Positions 26,718-36,787 of a stretch of 52,453 bases of DNA are shown here, piece after piece. The DNA is from Novosphingobium sp. GTDB taxonomy: Bacteria > Pseudomonadota > Alphaproteobacteria > Sphingomonadales > Sphingomonadaceae. The DNA lies in NCBI RefSeq assembly GCF_027489515.1, contig NZ_JAIXZS010000050.1, forward strand, positions 1-52,453, written 5' to 3'. The notes beneath the pieces are model-generated. The model ran no database searches and was not told the origin of the DNA. It worked only from the letters and a program-made list of their open reading frames with translations. Position 1 is the first letter of the stretch; every line of letters begins with the position of its first letter. A program made the position numbers and the translations under genes.

Positions 26718-27521
26718 TCAGCGCTTCACCTGGCACTTGAGGCCGCCCGCCTGCAGCTTGGCGCAGAGTGCATTGGCGGTAGCGGCGTCACCGGCGATGG
26801 CCTGCAGGCGGAACACCGTCGCCATATCGGCCTTGCCTTCGACCACGCGGTGCGAAAGGCCCGAGAGCGCATTGTGCGCGGCGACCAGCTTTGACCACGC
26901 CGCCTCCGCCGAAGCGTTCGTCGAGAAAGCGCCAACCTGCACGCCGACGCCGCCCGACACCGGAGCGGGCGCAGCAGCGGAAGGCTTGGGCGCGGCGGCA
27001 GGCGTCGGAGCCGTAGCGGCGCTGCCAGCAAGGTTGGCAACGGGCTTTTCACCCTCGCTCACCTTGAAGCTGGCATCGCCGGTGCCCTCGAACGTCTTGC
27101 CGCCGGGGTCCTTGGGCGCGATCTTGTAGGGTTCCTTGTTCGCCGCGATCAGGCTGCCATCGGCGGCGGCATTGCCCGCGCCGCGGTGGGAGATCCAGTA
27201 GATCCCGCCAAGCAGCGCCGCCAGCAGCAGCACTGCCAGCACGCCAAAGCCGACCATCCGGCTGTTGTCTGCCGCCGGTTCGTCGAAATCGACATCGTCG
27301 GCGCTTTCAAGCCAGGGCAAGCGTTCTTCATCGCCAAGCGCGAGACGATCGGTCGCGGTGTCGAGGGCCTCATGTGCGCCGGCAGCGAGAACCTCGGCAT
27401 GGCCCTGTGCGGTCGCCATGCCCTCTTCTGCGGCATGCTGTGCCGCTTCGCCCCAGGCTGCCGGATTGATCGGCATGCCCTGGTTCTCGCCCTCGTACTC
27501 GTCCCCAGCCCCGATAACCAT
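26718..27521 (-). CDS. SPOR domain-containing membrane protein
   Basis: A 267-residue protein. Residues 1-85 are acidic and cytoplasmic; one transmembrane helix follows (VGFGVLAVLLLAALLGGIYWI, about 90-110). A Pro/Ala-rich periplasmic linker leads to a C-terminal SPOR domain (GVGVQVGAFSTNASAEAAWSKL, VFRLQAIAGDAATANALCAKLQ). SPOR domains bind denuded glycan at the division septum, so a role in cell division or septal peptidoglycan is likely. It begins four bases after the argS stop with GAGGAG inside the argS end, so translation is coupled. Confidence 0.88.
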   Translation of the reverse strand: MVIGAGDEYEGENQGMPINPAAWGEAAQHAAEEGMATAQGHAEVLAAGAHEALDTATDRLALGDEERLPWLESADDVDFDEPAADNSRMVGFGVLAVLLLAALLGGIYWISHRGAGNAAADGSLIAANKEPYKIAPKDPGGKTFEGTGDASFKVSEGEKPVANLAGSAATAPTPAAAPKPSAAAPAPVSGGVGVQVGAFSTNASAEAAWSKLVAAHNALSGLSHRVVEGKADMATVFRLQAIAGDAATANALCAKLQAGGLKCQVKR

Positions 27522-27525
27522 TGCG

Positions 27526-29289
27526 TCAAAGCTCCTCGGCGGCCTCTACACCCAGCAAGGCCAACCCGTTCTTTACCACTTGCCCGATTTGTGAGGTGAG
27601 GAAAAGGCGTGCCGACGTCAGTGCGGCATCCTGTGCCACAATGAAGCGCTTGTCAGGCCGGTCATTCCCCACGTTCCAGTACGCGTGGAAGCCTGCGGCG
27701 AGGTCATAGAGGAAGAACGCAACCCGGTGCGGCTCGCGCGCTGCTGCCGCGCTTTCGACGACGCGCGGGAACTGTGCGGCGAGCTTGACGAGGCCAAGCT
27801 CTTCCGAGCCCAGCCGCGCGACATGCTCGGGCGAGGGCGCAAAGCCTTCCGCCGCGGCCTTGCGCAAGGTCGAGTGGATGCGCGCGTGGGCATACTGCAC
27901 ATAGAACACCGGATTGTCCTTCGAGGCTTCGACCACCTTGTCGAAATCGAAGTCCATCTGCGCATCGGGCTTGCGGGTCAGCATGGTGAAGCGCACCACG
28001 TCCTTGCCCACCATGTCGACCACATCGGCGAGCGTGACGAAATTGCCCGCGCGCTTCGACATCTTGAACGGCTGGCCGCCCTTCATCAGCTGAACCATCT
28101 GGACAAGCTTGATCTCGAACGGCTTGGGGTTCCGCCCATCCGCACTCGTCAGCGCGGCGACAGCGGCCTTGATCCGCTTGACCGTACCGGCATGGTCCGC
28201 GCCCCAGATATCGACAAGCGCATCGGCGGCCTGCGCCTTCTGGAAGTGGTAGGCAAGGTCGGCACCGAAGTACGTCCACGCACCGTTCGACTTCTTGATC
28301 GGGCGATCCTGATCGTCGCCGAACTTCGTCGAGCGGAACAGCGGCAGCGCGACCGGTTCCCAGTCCTCAGGCGTCTTGCCCTTGGGCGCTTCGAGTTCGC
28401 CATCGTAGACAAGATCGTGCGCGCGCAGCCACGCTTCGGCGGCATCGACCTTGCCGGATGCCTGAAGCTCGGCCTCGGACGAAAACAGGTCGTGATGGAT
28501 GCCGAGCGTCGCGAGATCGTCGCGGATCATATCCATCATCGCTGCCACCGCACGGGTGCGGAAGACCACCAGCCAATCGGCTTCGGGCGCCTTGGCATAG
28601 GCATCACCGAATTCGGCCGCGAGCGCCTGCCCGACGGGCACGAGATAATCGCCGGGATAGAGCCCCTCGGGCACCGCGCCGACATCCTCACCCAGCGCCT
28701 CGCGGTAGCGCAGGTGGACAGAGCGGGCGAGCACATCGACCTGCGCGCCGGCATCGTTGACATAGTATTCGCGCGTCACGCGGTGGCCCGCAAACTCGAG
28801 CAGGCTGGCCAGCGCATCGCCCACCACCGCGCCGCGGCAGTGGCCCATGTGCATCGGCCCGGTCGGGTTGGCCGAGACGTACTCGACATTGACCATGCTG
28901 CCGCCGCCCACGCTCGAGCGGCCATAATCGCCCGCCTTGGCCGCGATCAGCGCGAGTTCGGCCAGCCACGCGCTATCGGCAAGGCGCAAGTTGATGAAGC
29001 CCGGCCCGGCGATCTCGGCCGAGGCGATGCGCGGCTCCTTCGACAGTTCTTCGACCAGCAGCGCAGCGAGCGCGCGGGGATTGGTGCCAGCGGGCTTGGC
29101 CAGCACCATCGCCGCGTTGGTCGAGATATCGCCGTGCGAAGCTTCACGCGGGGGCTCGCAGGTCACGCCGCTTCGCGAAAGACCCTCGGGCAGCGAACCA
29201 GCAGCGACGAGCGCATCGAGCGCGCGGTCGATCACGCCGGCAAAATCAGCGAAGAGGGGAAGAGCGGGAGCGGTTGCAGTCTCTGTCAT
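27526..29289 (-). CDS. argS: Arginine-tRNA ligase
   Basis: A 587-residue class I aminoacyl-tRNA synthetase that charges tRNA-Arg. The N-terminal Add-1 domain contains GDISTNAAMVLAK and GPGFINLRL; the HIGH motif is HMGH at residues 147-150 in ANPTGPMHMGH, and the KMSKS loop is FKMSKRAGNFVTL. The C-terminal DALR anticodon-binding domain includes FYVQYAHARIHS. The ATG at 29289 is preferred over 29328 because MTETATAP- starts fit the family. It heads the argS-SPOR-nagZ-scpAB-tatABC run. Confidence 0.95.
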   Translation of the reverse strand: MTETATAPALPLFADFAGVIDRALDALVAAGSLPEGLSRSGVTCEPPREASHGDISTNAAMVLAKPAGTNPRALAALLVEELSKEPRIASAEIAGPGFINLRLADSAWLAELALIAAKAGDYGRSSVGGGSMVNVEYVSANPTGPMHMGHCRGAVVGDALASLLEFAGHRVTREYYVNDAGAQVDVLARSVHLRYREALGEDVGAVPEGLYPGDYLVPVGQALAAEFGDAYAKAPEADWLVVFRTRAVAAMMDMIRDDLATLGIHHDLFSSEAELQASGKVDAAEAWLRAHDLVYDGELEAPKGKTPEDWEPVALPLFRSTKFGDDQDRPIKKSNGAWTYFGADLAYHFQKAQAADALVDIWGADHAGTVKRIKAAVAALTSADGRNPKPFEIKLVQMVQLMKGGQPFKMSKRAGNFVTLADVVDMVGKDVVRFTMLTRKPDAQMDFDFDKVVEASKDNPVFYVQYAHARIHSTLRKAAAEGFAPSPEHVARLGSEELGLVKLAAQFPRVVESAAAAREPHRVAFFLYDLAAGFHAYWNVGNDRPDKRFIVAQDAALTSARLFLTSQIGQVVKNGLALLGVEAAEEL

Positions 29290-29376
29290 GAGCGCGCCGT
29301 TAGCCCAAGCGCGCGCGTTCGCCAACAAACTAGCGCGCCAGTTTGTGCAACGTGCCCTTCCGCACGTTCTGCCAAA

Positions 29377-30063
29377 TCAACGCGTGGCGTTGTACTTCAG
29401 CTGGGCATCGGTCAGTTGGAAGCCCACGAGCAATTCGAAGCTCGCTTTCGCCAGCGCCGTGCGCACTTCGGGGAGCGCAAGCGGATCGGTCGCTGCGTCC
29501 GCCTCGCCGGCCTTGCGCTTCTTGGTGAGGAGCTTGCGCACGTTTTCCGGCAAGGTCGCCTCGGCACGGTCGACGGTCGAACCGGCGCGGGCGGTGACCT
29601 GCGCGCGCTCCTGCCCGTCGGCGAAGTCGAGCGTGATCGATCCGAGGCGCTTCGCAATCACGACATTGCCGCCGCGCATCACCGCCGAGAAATAGGGAAG
29701 AACCACGCGGCGCGCTCCGCGTGTATCGGTGCGGCGGGCATAGACATCGAAGGTCGCTTCGGTGGAAAGCTGGGTCTGGCCCTTGGCATCATCGCAGGTG
29801 CTGCGCAGGTTGGTGATCGAGGCGGTCAGGTCAATCGCGCCGGCATCGGTCCGGCCGGGCGCGGAAAACAGCGTGACGTCGCCGGTCATGTCCGGAATTT
29901 CGACCAGCGGGCACGGGCTGCGCAGCGCGGTGACGCCCACGCTGTCGTCCACCACCAGTTCGCCGCCGCCGCTTTTGCAGGCGCCGAGCGTGCCGACGAG
30001 GGCCAGCGCGGCGAGCGGGGCCAGGCGCCGGAGAGCAACGGGGCGGAAAGCAGGCAGGGTCAT
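29377..30063 (-). CDS. Predicted lipoprotein of unknown function
   Basis: A 228-residue protein with a lipoprotein signal peptide: a basic start, hydrophobic LAPLAALALVGTLGA, and lipobox LGAC with Cys29 as the likely lipid-modified residue. The mature part seems beta-rich (DVTLFSAPGRTDAGAIDLT, STEATFDVYARRT, GGNVVIAKRLGSITLDF) and ends in an Ala/Lys-rich helix. I do not recognise a family. It lies upstream of argS, separated by 87 bases, and diverges from ispH. Confidence 0.7.
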   Translation of the reverse strand: MTLPAFRPVALRRLAPLAALALVGTLGACKSGGGELVVDDSVGVTALRSPCPLVEIPDMTGDVTLFSAPGRTDAGAIDLTASITNLRSTCDDAKGQTQLSTEATFDVYARRTDTRGARRVVLPYFSAVMRGGNVVIAKRLGSITLDFADGQERAQVTARAGSTVDRAEATLPENVRKLLTKKRKAGEADAATDPLALPEVRTALAKASFELLVGFQLTDAQLKYNATR

Positions 30064-30221
30064 TCAGGCATCCTTGGTGAGCGCCGCGATCAGAGGCACC
30101 GCGCATCCTCTAGCCACCGCATCCCGGCGGCGCAATGCTGCATGCCTGCCAACCGCGCAATGACGCCCCGCTGAACGCGGCGGGTTTGCGGGGGGCCTGC
30201 CCCCTGCTAAGGTCGCCCGCG

Positions 30222-31214
30222 ATGACTATGACCACGACACCGCCGCCCGCCGCCGACCGCCCGGATACTGCGGCCGCCCTTGCCCCGCTCAAGCTGCTGA
30301 TCGCCGCCCCGCGCGGCTTCTGTGCCGGGGTGGACCGCGCAATCGAGATCGTCGAGCGCGCGCTCGACCGCTTCGGCGAGCCGGTCTACGTGCGCCACGA
30401 AATCGTCCACAACCGCTTCGTGGTCGATGGGCTCAAGGCCAAGGGCGCGGTCTTCGTCGAAGAACTCGATGAAGTGCCCGATGGCAAGCCAGTGGTCTTT
30501 TCCGCGCACGGCGTGCCCAAGGTGGTGCCCGCCGCCGCGACGGAGCGCGGGCTCGACTGGCTCGATGCGACCTGCCCGCTGGTGAGCAAGGTCCACCGCC
30601 AGGCCGAGCGGCAGGTTGAAGCCGGACGGCATATCCTGTTCGTCGGCCACAAAGGCCACCCCGAGGTCATCGGCACGATGGGCCAGGTGCCCGAAGGCTC
30701 GATCACGCTGGTCGAGACGCTGGAGGATGTCGCCTCGCTCGACTTCCCGCCCGGGACAGCGCTTTCGTTCCTCACGCAGACGACGCTCTCGGTCGACGAC
30801 ACGCGCGAGATCGTGGCAGCGCTGCGGACACGTTTCCCCGAGATCAGCGGGCCGCGTGCCGAGGACATCTGCTACGCCACGTCCAACCGGCAGACTGCGG
30901 TCAAGTCCATCGCGGCGCGCTGCCAGCTCCTGCTCGTGATCGGTGCGCCCAACAGCTCCAATTCGCTGCGCCTTGTCGAAGTGGCCGAACGCGAGGGCAC
31001 CCCGGCCCGCCTGATCCAGCGCGGGAGCGAGATCGACCCCGCATGGCTTGATGGCGTCGAGACGCTGGGCCTTACCGCAGGCGCCTCCGCGCCGGAAGTG
31101 CTGGTGCGCGAAGTGGTCGATGCCTTGCGCGCATGGCGCACCGTGGAGGAAGAGACCGTGACCACCACGGTCGAAAACATGGTGTTCAAGCTGCCCCGCC
31201 AGCTCGCGGACTGA
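30222..31214 (+). CDS. ispH: 4-hydroxy-3-methylbut-2-enyl diphosphate reductase IspH
   Basis: A 330-residue iron-sulfur enzyme of the last MEP-pathway step, reducing HMBPP to IPP and DMAPP. The three cluster Cys are visible: Cys34 in RGFCAGV, Cys118 in LDATCPLV and Cys217 in [40 protein letters not shown] and [13 protein letters not shown] are further conserved blocks. The ATG at 30222 gives a short variable N-terminus; 30228 is also possible. It is followed at 10 bases by thrB and then rnhA. Confidence 0.96.
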   Translation: MTMTTTPPPAADRPDTAAALAPLKLLIAAPRGFCAGVDRAIEIVERALDRFGEPVYVRHEIVHNRFVVDGLKAKGAVFVEELDEVPDGKPVVFSAHGVPKVVPAAATERGLDWLDATCPLVSKVHRQAERQVEAGRHILFVGHKGHPEVIGTMGQVPEGSITLVETLEDVASLDFPPGTALSFLTQTTLSVDDTREIVAALRTRFPEISGPRAEDICYATSNRQTAVKSIAARCQLLLVIGAPNSSNSLRLVEVAEREGTPARLIQRGSEIDPAWLDGVETLGLTAGASAPEVLVREVVDALRAWRTVEEETVTTTVENMVFKLPRQLAD

Positions 31215-31224
31215 CCCGGGCACC

Positions 31225-32205
31225 ATGGCGGTTTACACCCACCTCGGCGCGGAGGAGATGGCCGCGCTGATCGCCCGTTTCGATGTCGGCACGCTGGTTT
31301 CCGCAAAGGGCATCGCCGAAGGCGTTTCCAACAGCAACTGGCTGCTCGAAACCACCGGCAGCGATGGAGCTGGTGCTCGTTTCATCCTGACGATGTACGA
31401 GTTCCGCATCGAGCTTGAAGATCTGCCCTATTTCCTCTCGCTGCTCGACCATCTTGCCGCGAAGGGCTGCCCGGTGCCGCGCACGATCCACGACCGCGAG
31501 GGGAACCTCTATGTCACTCGCCCCGGCCCGAGCGGAGACAAGGCGCTCGCACTGATCGAGTATCTCCCGGGCGTTTCGGTCAGCACGCCGACGGCCGGTC
31601 AGGCCCGCGCGGTGGGCGCGGAGCTGGCGCGGCTGCACCTCGCGGCAGGCGATTTTCCGGCCAGCCGCGCCAATGGCATGGGCGTGGCGGAATGGCAGCG
31701 CCTCGCCAGTGCCTGCGGAGCGGAAGGCCTTGCCCGGATCAATCCGGAGCTCGCCGCAATCGTCGCGCACGAATTGCCGCGCCTTATTTCCAGCTGGCCA
31801 ACTGGCCTCCCCACCGGCGTGATCCACGCCGACCTCTTCCCGGACAACGTACTGATGCTGGGCGACAAGGTCACAGGCCTCATCGACTTCTACTTCGCCT
31901 GCAACGACATCCTTGCCTACGATCTGGCGGTCACCCACGTCGCGTGGTGCTTCGACAAGCGCGACTCGTTTCGCGCCGACGTTTCCGCTGCACTGATCGA
32001 AGGCTACGAAGGCGTGCGTCTGCTCGGCGCCGAGGAGCGTGCTGCGCTGCCGCTGCTGGGCCAGGGTGCGGCGATGCGCTTTGCGATGAGCCGCGCGTGG
32101 GACTGGCTCAACACGCCCGCCGATGCGCTCGTCACGCCCAAAGACCCGATGAGCCCAGCGCGGCGGCTGGGGTTCTACAAGGCCAATCCGGAGGTCTTCG
32201 CGTGA
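31225..32205 (+). CDS. thrB: Homoserine kinase, type II (choline-kinase-like fold)
   Basis: A 326-residue protein of the ThrB_alpha family, an APH/choline-kinase-like fold distinct from the GHMP kinase ThrB of E. coli. It phosphorylates homoserine on the way to threonine. The start [12 protein letters not shown] and [15 protein letters not shown], the catalytic [11 protein letters not shown] (about residues 206-216) and metal-binding IDFYFACND are typical. It sits between ispH and rnhA, overlapping rnhA (GTGA); this trio is commonly seen in alphaproteobacteria. Threonine made here is the substrate of the IlvA encoded at 14968-16218. Confidence 0.93.
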   Translation: MAVYTHLGAEEMAALIARFDVGTLVSAKGIAEGVSNSNWLLETTGSDGAGARFILTMYEFRIELEDLPYFLSLLDHLAAKGCPVPRTIHDREGNLYVTRPGPSGDKALALIEYLPGVSVSTPTAGQARAVGAELARLHLAAGDFPASRANGMGVAEWQRLASACGAEGLARINPELAAIVAHELPRLISSWPTGLPTGVIHADLFPDNVLMLGDKVTGLIDFYFACNDILAYDLAVTHVAWCFDKRDSFRADVSAALIEGYEGVRLLGAEERAALPLLGQGAAMRFAMSRAWDWLNTPADALVTPKDPMSPARRLGFYKANPEVFA

Positions 32206-32645
32206 AGCACGTAGCAATCTTCACCGACGGGGCCTGCAAGGGCAATCCCGGCAAGGGCGGCTGGGGCGCGCTGCTGCGCATGGGCGAGGTCGAGAAAGAG
32301 CTCTCGGGCAGCGAGCGCGAGACAACCAACAACCGCATGGAGCTGATGGCCGCGATCAAGGGGCTCGAAGCCCTCAAAGCCCCCTGCCAGGTCACGCTCC
32401 ACACCGACAGCCGCTACGTGCTCGACGGAATCACCAAATGGGTGTTCGGCTGGCAGAAGAAGGGCTGGAAGACCGCCGACAACAAGCCGGTCAAGAACGA
32501 GGACTTGTGGCGGGCGCTGATCGCGGCGACGCGCCCGCACAAGATCGAATGGGTCTGGGTCAAAGGCCACGATGGCCACCCGGAAAACGAGCGTGTGGAC
32601 AAGCTCGCCAGCGATGCTGCCACCAATGCGATGGGCGCGGCCTGA
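32202..32645 (+). CDS. rnhA: Ribonuclease HI
   Basis: A 147-residue enzyme degrading the RNA strand of RNA-DNA hybrids. The four catalytic acids are in [43 protein letters not shown] and [12 protein letters not shown]. It begins at a GTG overlapping the thrB stop (GTGA), the only start that keeps the conserved [11 protein letters not shown]-terminus. Normal length and no extra domains. Confidence 0.96.
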   Translation: MKHVAIFTDGACKGNPGKGGWGALLRMGEVEKELSGSERETTNNRMELMAAIKGLEALKAPCQVTLHTDSRYVLDGITKWVFGWQKKGWKTADNKPVKNEDLWRALIAATRPHKIEWVWVKGHDGHPENERVDKLASDAATNAMGAA

Positions 32646-32669
32646 CCGGTTGGGCGGCTTTCCGAGGGA

Positions 32670-32855
32670 TCAGTCGCCGGTGGTGGTGTCGACCACTTCG
32701 GCGCCCGGTCCGTTCTTCAGCACCGACTCGATGGCGTTCTTCGCACTGGCCTTCGATTTGTAGCCTTCGGTCCAGAAGATCGTCTCGGCATTGTGGCAGA
32801 AATAGGCGACAAATTCGCCGGCCTTGTTCTTCCGAATCTCGAAACGGTGCGCCAT
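32670..32855 (-). CDS. YegP-like DUF1508 protein
   Basis: A 61-residue protein with one DUF1508 repeat: HRFEIRKNKAGEFVAYFCHN, then EGYKSKASAKNAIESVLKN. The family is widespread, cytoplasmic and without an assigned function; members often come as two tandem repeats, here a single one. It stands alone, converging on rnhA. The 77 bases upstream contain an imperfect dyad TTACC-ACGC-GGTAA. Confidence 0.88.
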   Translation of the reverse strand: MAHRFEIRKNKAGEFVAYFCHNAETIFWTEGYKSKASAKNAIESVLKNGPGAEVVDTTTGD

Positions 32856-32932
32856 TGCGTTAACCCTCTCACGTAATTTTACCTAAACGCTCTTTACCAC
32901 GCGGTAAGCTGGTTGGGAGTCCGAAATGCCGC

Positions 32933-34045
32933 CTAGTCGGTGAAACGAGCGGGCGTGTAGAACGATGCGTCGAGCGCGTGGGTCATCTCATCGCGGGGGA
33001 GGCCGAGCAGGAGCTGCGCGCCGAGCCGCGCGGCGGCCGGCGCGGTCTGGATGCCGATGCCGCCTTGCCCGACAAACCAGAACAGGCCTTCGCGCAGAGG
33101 ATCGAAGCCATAGACCGGCAGCCGGTCTGGCGCGAAGGACCGCAGACCTGCCCAGCGCCGTTCCAGTGCCAGCACCTTCCATTCGACCGCCTGCTCCATC
33201 CGGTCGATCGCCATCGCGATGTCGAGCTCTTCGGGCGCCGCATCGCGCGGCACGTCGGGGGTCTCGTCGTGCGGGGAAAGCCAGAGCCGGTCACCCTGCG
33301 GCCGGAAGTAGAAATCCTCGTCGAAGCTCAGCGTGAGCGGGAGTGTCGGTGGTGGCGCCGGATCGATGCGCAGCTGGACCATCGAGCGGCGCAGCGGCTG
33401 GATGCCAATCGGCGCAGCCCCGGCCAGCTCAGCCACCGGATCGGCCCAGGCGCCCGCCGCATTCACCAGCAGCGCGGCGCGAGCCTCGCCCTGTCCGGCG
33501 GCGCCGCTCCACGCCAGCGACCAGCCCCCGCCCACATGTTCGGCATGATCAAGCCGCGCGCGCACGCGCAGCACGCTGCCGGCCTTGCGCGCCGCGGCAA
33601 GGTAGTGCTGGTGCATCGCGGCAACGTCGATATCGGCGCATTCCGGTTCCCACGCACCGATGATCCATTCTGGCCGCAGACCGGGCACGATCTCTTCGAG
33701 CCGTGCGCGACCGATGAGTTCGACCCGCGCGCCGGCGGCTTCGAACTCTGCGAGGAAGCTTTCCGCCTTGTCGCGGTGATCCTCGCGCCCGAAATGCAAG
33801 CCGCCGCGCGGGCTGAGGAAGCCGCGTTCGGCAAGCCAAGGCCCCGACGCGGAAGTCAGCGGATAGACCTTCGGCCCGCCCAGCGTCTCGTGCCAGAACG
33901 CGGCGGAGCGACCGGTGGTGTGATAACCCGGCGTATCCTCTGCCTCGATCAGCAGCACCCGCGCATGGGGCGCGCATTCGGCAGCGAGGCTGGAGCCGGC
34001 CATGCCCGCGCCGACGATGGCGATGTCGAAATGCTCGGCATTCAT
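32933..34045 (-). CDS. FAD-dependent oxidoreductase (DAO family)
   Basis: A 370-residue flavoenzyme of the glycine/D-amino-acid oxidase family. DIAIVGAGMAGSSLAAECA is the N-terminal FAD dinucleotide-binding site, GYHTTGRSAAFW contacts the flavin, LLVNAAGAWADPV is the mid-chain flavin motif and GQGGIGIQTAPAAARLGAQL the C-terminal one. Such enzymes oxidise amines or hydroxyacids; the substrate is unknown. The ATG at 34045 is chosen because the reading frame upstream only runs through the hydrolase gene. That hydrolase ends four bases before, so they form an operon. Confidence 0.88.
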   Translation of the reverse strand: MNAEHFDIAIVGAGMAGSSLAAECAPHARVLLIEAEDTPGYHTTGRSAAFWHETLGGPKVYPLTSASGPWLAERGFLSPRGGLHFGREDHRDKAESFLAEFEAAGARVELIGRARLEEIVPGLRPEWIIGAWEPECADIDVAAMHQHYLAAARKAGSVLRVRARLDHAEHVGGGWSLAWSGAAGQGEARAALLVNAAGAWADPVAELAGAAPIGIQPLRRSMVQLRIDPAPPPTLPLTLSFDEDFYFRPQGDRLWLSPHDETPDVPRDAAPEELDIAMAIDRMEQAVEWKVLALERRWAGLRSFAPDRLPVYGFDPLREGLFWFVGQGGIGIQTAPAAARLGAQLLLGLPRDEMTHALDASFYTPARFTD

Positions 34046-34049
34046 GGCT

Positions 34050-35021
34050 TCAGGCCGTCCGTGCCGGGAGCGCGCGGTTGAGGAAGCTGGAAATAGCGGC
34101 CATGACCTGTGCGCGCACCGGATCGGCCTCACGCAGCAGTTCGTGGCGCGCCTCGGGGCCCCAGGCGACGAGTTCGCTGCGGGGCAGGCGCGCCGCCGCC
34201 GCGTCAAGCGACGGCCATGAAACAAGCGCATCGTGCTTGGCTGCCAGCAACAGCACAGGGGCCATTACGGCTTCCAGCAGACCGCGCGCGCGCAGGGCCT
34301 CGATCGAGGCGGCTGCGCGCTCGACCCAGCGCCAGCTGGCCGGTCCGATCTCGAGCTCGGGCCGGGCCGCGCGCCACCACAGCTCGTCGGAGTAACGGTC
34401 CGCATCGTGCGTGAGCAGGGTCATGCGGTCATCGCTGGCGGAGCCGGGCTTCTCGCTTGATTTCCAGGCCATCCGCTCCGGGTTGCCGATCAGGCACATC
34501 AACTTTGCATAAACATGCTGAACAAACTGGGGAATCGCCGTCACGAATCCGAGCATGGGGGCACTCAGCACGACCGCCTCGGGGCTTGCCACACCTTCCG
34601 CCACCGCGCGCAAAACAAGGTGTCCGCCCATTGAATGCCCCACCAGAACATGGGGTCCCGGAGTGGTGCGCACCCAATCACGCCAGAGCGCGCCAAGGTC
34701 GGAAATCCAGATCGAGAAGTCCTCGATATGGCCCACCAGAGGGTCTGCCGTCATGCGCCCCGAAGCCCCCTGCCCGCGCCAGTCCGCCGAGCTGACATGC
34801 CAGCCGGCGCCCGCCCATTCCACCAATGTTTCCAGATACTTCTCATAGAAGTCGGCACGTCCCGGCATAAACAGGATCGAGCCGCGTGGCAGCGCGCCGG
34901 CAGGCGGATCAAGGCTGATGCGGCGGATCTGGTGCCCATCGGGCAGCGCCCATCGCCATTCCCGTGCGAAGGCGGGAATGGCCCGCCTGACATCGCCAGA
35001 ACCGTCCAACCTTGCGCTCAC
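34050..35021 (-). CDS. Alpha/beta hydrolase (lysophospholipase/monoacylglycerol lipase type)
   Basis: A 323-residue serine hydrolase. GSILFMPGRADFYEKYLE is the oxyanion-hole region, VLVGHSMGGHL the nucleophile elbow (Ser), LLAAKHDALVSW the Asp strand and EARHELLRE the catalytic His. This order matches PldB-like lysophospholipases. I start at the GTG at 35021, seven bases after GGGAG; upstream codons do not look coding. The gene precedes the FAD oxidoreductase and diverges from cpaA. No signal peptide is seen. Confidence 0.87.
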   Translation of the reverse strand: MSARLDGSGDVRRAIPAFAREWRWALPDGHQIRRISLDPPAGALPRGSILFMPGRADFYEKYLETLVEWAGAGWHVSSADWRGQGASGRMTADPLVGHIEDFSIWISDLGALWRDWVRTTPGPHVLVGHSMGGHLVLRAVAEGVASPEAVVLSAPMLGFVTAIPQFVQHVYAKLMCLIGNPERMAWKSSEKPGSASDDRMTLLTHDADRYSDELWWRAARPELEIGPASWRWVERAAASIEALRARGLLEAVMAPVLLLAAKHDALVSWPSLDAAAARLPRSELVAWGPEARHELLREADPVRAQVMAAISSFLNRALPARTA

Positions 35022-35125
35022 TTCAGCACTCCCGTGACAAAGCCTTGGCCGCATCCGCAACTCCCCGGAACTGCGGCGCCTTTTTGGTTACCGTTTGGTA
35101 AGTGATTGTCCCGTATGAGACCCCC

Positions 35126-35614
35126 ATGCAGGGAACTCACATCGTTTACGGACTGGTCGGGGCCTTGGCAATCGCACTGCTGGTTGCTGCCTTCACCGAT
35201 ATCCGCCGCCGCCAGATCGACAACTGGCTGAATGCCGCCATTGCCGCGGGCGCGCCACTGTTCTGGTGGGCATCGGGTCTGGCGTTGTGGCCGGGTGTGG
35301 CGCTGCAGCTGGGGCTTGCGGTCATGACGTTCTTCGTTCTCGCCGGCCTCTTCGCGCTGAAGGCGATGGGTGGCGGCGATGTGAAGCTGCTGACGGCACT
35401 CGCCTTGTGGATGCCGGCGCTGCTGTTTCTCAAGCTGCTGGTCATCATGGCGCTCGCGGGCGGTGTGCTGACCATCACGATGGGCATGTGGCACATCGCG
35501 CGGCGGCAAAAGGACAAGCTCAAGATTCCCTACGGAATCGCCATCGCGACGGCGGGTCTGTGGATCATCACGACAACCGACTGGAGCGCTCTCAACGCCG
35601 TTTCGGCGGGCTGA
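35126..35614 (+). CDS. cpaA: CpaA, type IV leader (prepilin) peptidase
   Basis: A 162-residue membrane protein (170 if the GTG at 35102 is used). The two catalytic Asp of A24 peptidases are visible in AAFTDIRRRQIDN and in the GxGD-type MGGGDVKLL. About five hydrophobic segments fill the rest. It would cut Flp prepilins at the inner membrane. It starts the pilus gene run but no flp pilin gene is found before or after it. The end of the hydrolase operon is divergent, so the 35022-35125 gap should hold the pilus promoter. Confidence 0.9.
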   Translation: MQGTHIVYGLVGALAIALLVAAFTDIRRRQIDNWLNAAIAAGAPLFWWASGLALWPGVALQLGLAVMTFFVLAGLFALKAMGGGDVKLLTALALWMPALLFLKLLVIMALAGGVLTITMGMWHIARRQKDKLKIPYGIAIATAGLWIITTTDWSALNAVSAG

Positions 35615-35673
35615 CGCTATCTTAACCATTTTGCCCGAAGGATGCGGGCGGAACTAACGGCAGGATTGTAGCC

Positions 35674-36732
35674 ATGGACAGGAAGAAGCTGTTGCTGCTG
35701 GTGGGGGCGCTGATCGTGGCGATCGGCACGGCCTTTGCTGCCAGGAGCCTGTTTGCAGGCGCCGCATCGCCGCAGGCAGCGGCCGCCGCGAAGGTGCCGA
35801 TGGGCGCCAAGGTGCTCGTCGCCAACCGCGCGCTCCCCGCCGGCACGATCATCACGGCCGATGCCATGGGCTATCAGCCCTGGCCGAAAGACCTCGTCCA
35901 GGACGTCTACTTCACCGAAGACAAGACCGACATGTCGAAGCTTCTCGGCACCGTCGTGCGCCATCCGATCACGGCAGGCGAACCGGTGACTCAGGGCAGC
36001 CTCGTATCCCCCGGCGACCGCGGCTTCCTTGCCGCCGCCCTCGGGCCGGGCATGCGCGCTGTCACCATTCCGGTGAGCGCACGTACCGCTGTGGCGGGCT
36101 TCGTCTTCCCGGGTGACCATATCGACCTCGTACTCACCCAGACGGTGAAGGGCGGCATCCAGCCGCTCAAGACCGCCGAGACCATCCTCAAGAACCTGCG
36201 CGTGCTCGCTACCGACCAGTCGACCGAGCAGGAGCAGATCGAGGGCAAGACCCGCGTGCGCACCTTCAGCACGGTGACCGTGGAAGCTACCCCGAAGATC
36301 GCCGAGAAGATCGCGGTCGCGCAGACCATCGGCACGATCAGCCTCTCGCTGCGCTCGCTGGCCGACAACTCGAGCGAGCTCGACCAGGCGATCGCGCTGG
36401 GGCAGATCAAGATCCCCGCTGGCGCCAGCAAGGCGGAAGAGGAGCGCATCCTCAAGCAGGCGATGTCGAAGCCCATCGAGGCCGACGGCAACAGCTATGC
36501 GACCGGCGGTGACGTCTCGCGCTTCCAGCCCAAAAAGGCCACCGATCCGATGGCTGCCGCGCAGGCAATGGCCAAGGCGATCACCACGATGATCCCCCGT
36601 TCGATGCCCATGTCGGGCCCCGGCACCGGCGGATCGATGACGGATGCCGCCCGCGCCCTGTTCTCGCCCGGCCCGGTGGTCCGCGTGACCCGTGGCAAGG
36701 ACACCACCGAAGTCAAGGTCGGGACGCACTGA
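35674..36732 (+). CDS. cpaB: CpaB/RcpC, Flp pilus assembly protein
   Basis: A 352-residue protein with one N-terminal membrane helix (KKLLLLVGALIVAIGTAFA). A SAF domain follows (MGAKVLVANRALPAGTIITADAM, about 43-110), then RAVTIPVSARTAVAGFVFPGDHIDLVLT, the RcpC signature. The C-terminus has an unusual Met/Ala/Gly-rich stretch (MIPRSMPMSGPGTGG). CpaB is thought to help the secretin fold or bind peptidoglycan. GGCAGGA lies ahead of the ATG, and cpaC begins just after. Confidence 0.92.
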   Translation: MDRKKLLLLVGALIVAIGTAFAARSLFAGAASPQAAAAAKVPMGAKVLVANRALPAGTIITADAMGYQPWPKDLVQDVYFTEDKTDMSKLLGTVVRHPITAGEPVTQGSLVSPGDRGFLAAALGPGMRAVTIPVSARTAVAGFVFPGDHIDLVLTQTVKGGIQPLKTAETILKNLRVLATDQSTEQEQIEGKTRVRTFSTVTVEATPKIAEKIAVAQTIGTISLSLRSLADNSSELDQAIALGQIKIPAGASKAEEERILKQAMSKPIEADGNSYATGGDVSRFQPKKATDPMAAAQAMAKAITTMIPRSMPMSGPGTGGSMTDAARALFSPGPVVRVTRGKDTTEVKVGTH

Positions 36733-36787
36733 GATGCCGACAGTCACTCACCCCCAGGCCACAACTGCGCCCGCGAAAGGCAAGACC

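Noticed and set aside
27685..30174. An 829-codon open frame on the plus strand opposite argS
   Set aside because: argS motifs on the other strand are unmistakable; the antisense translation shows no family features.
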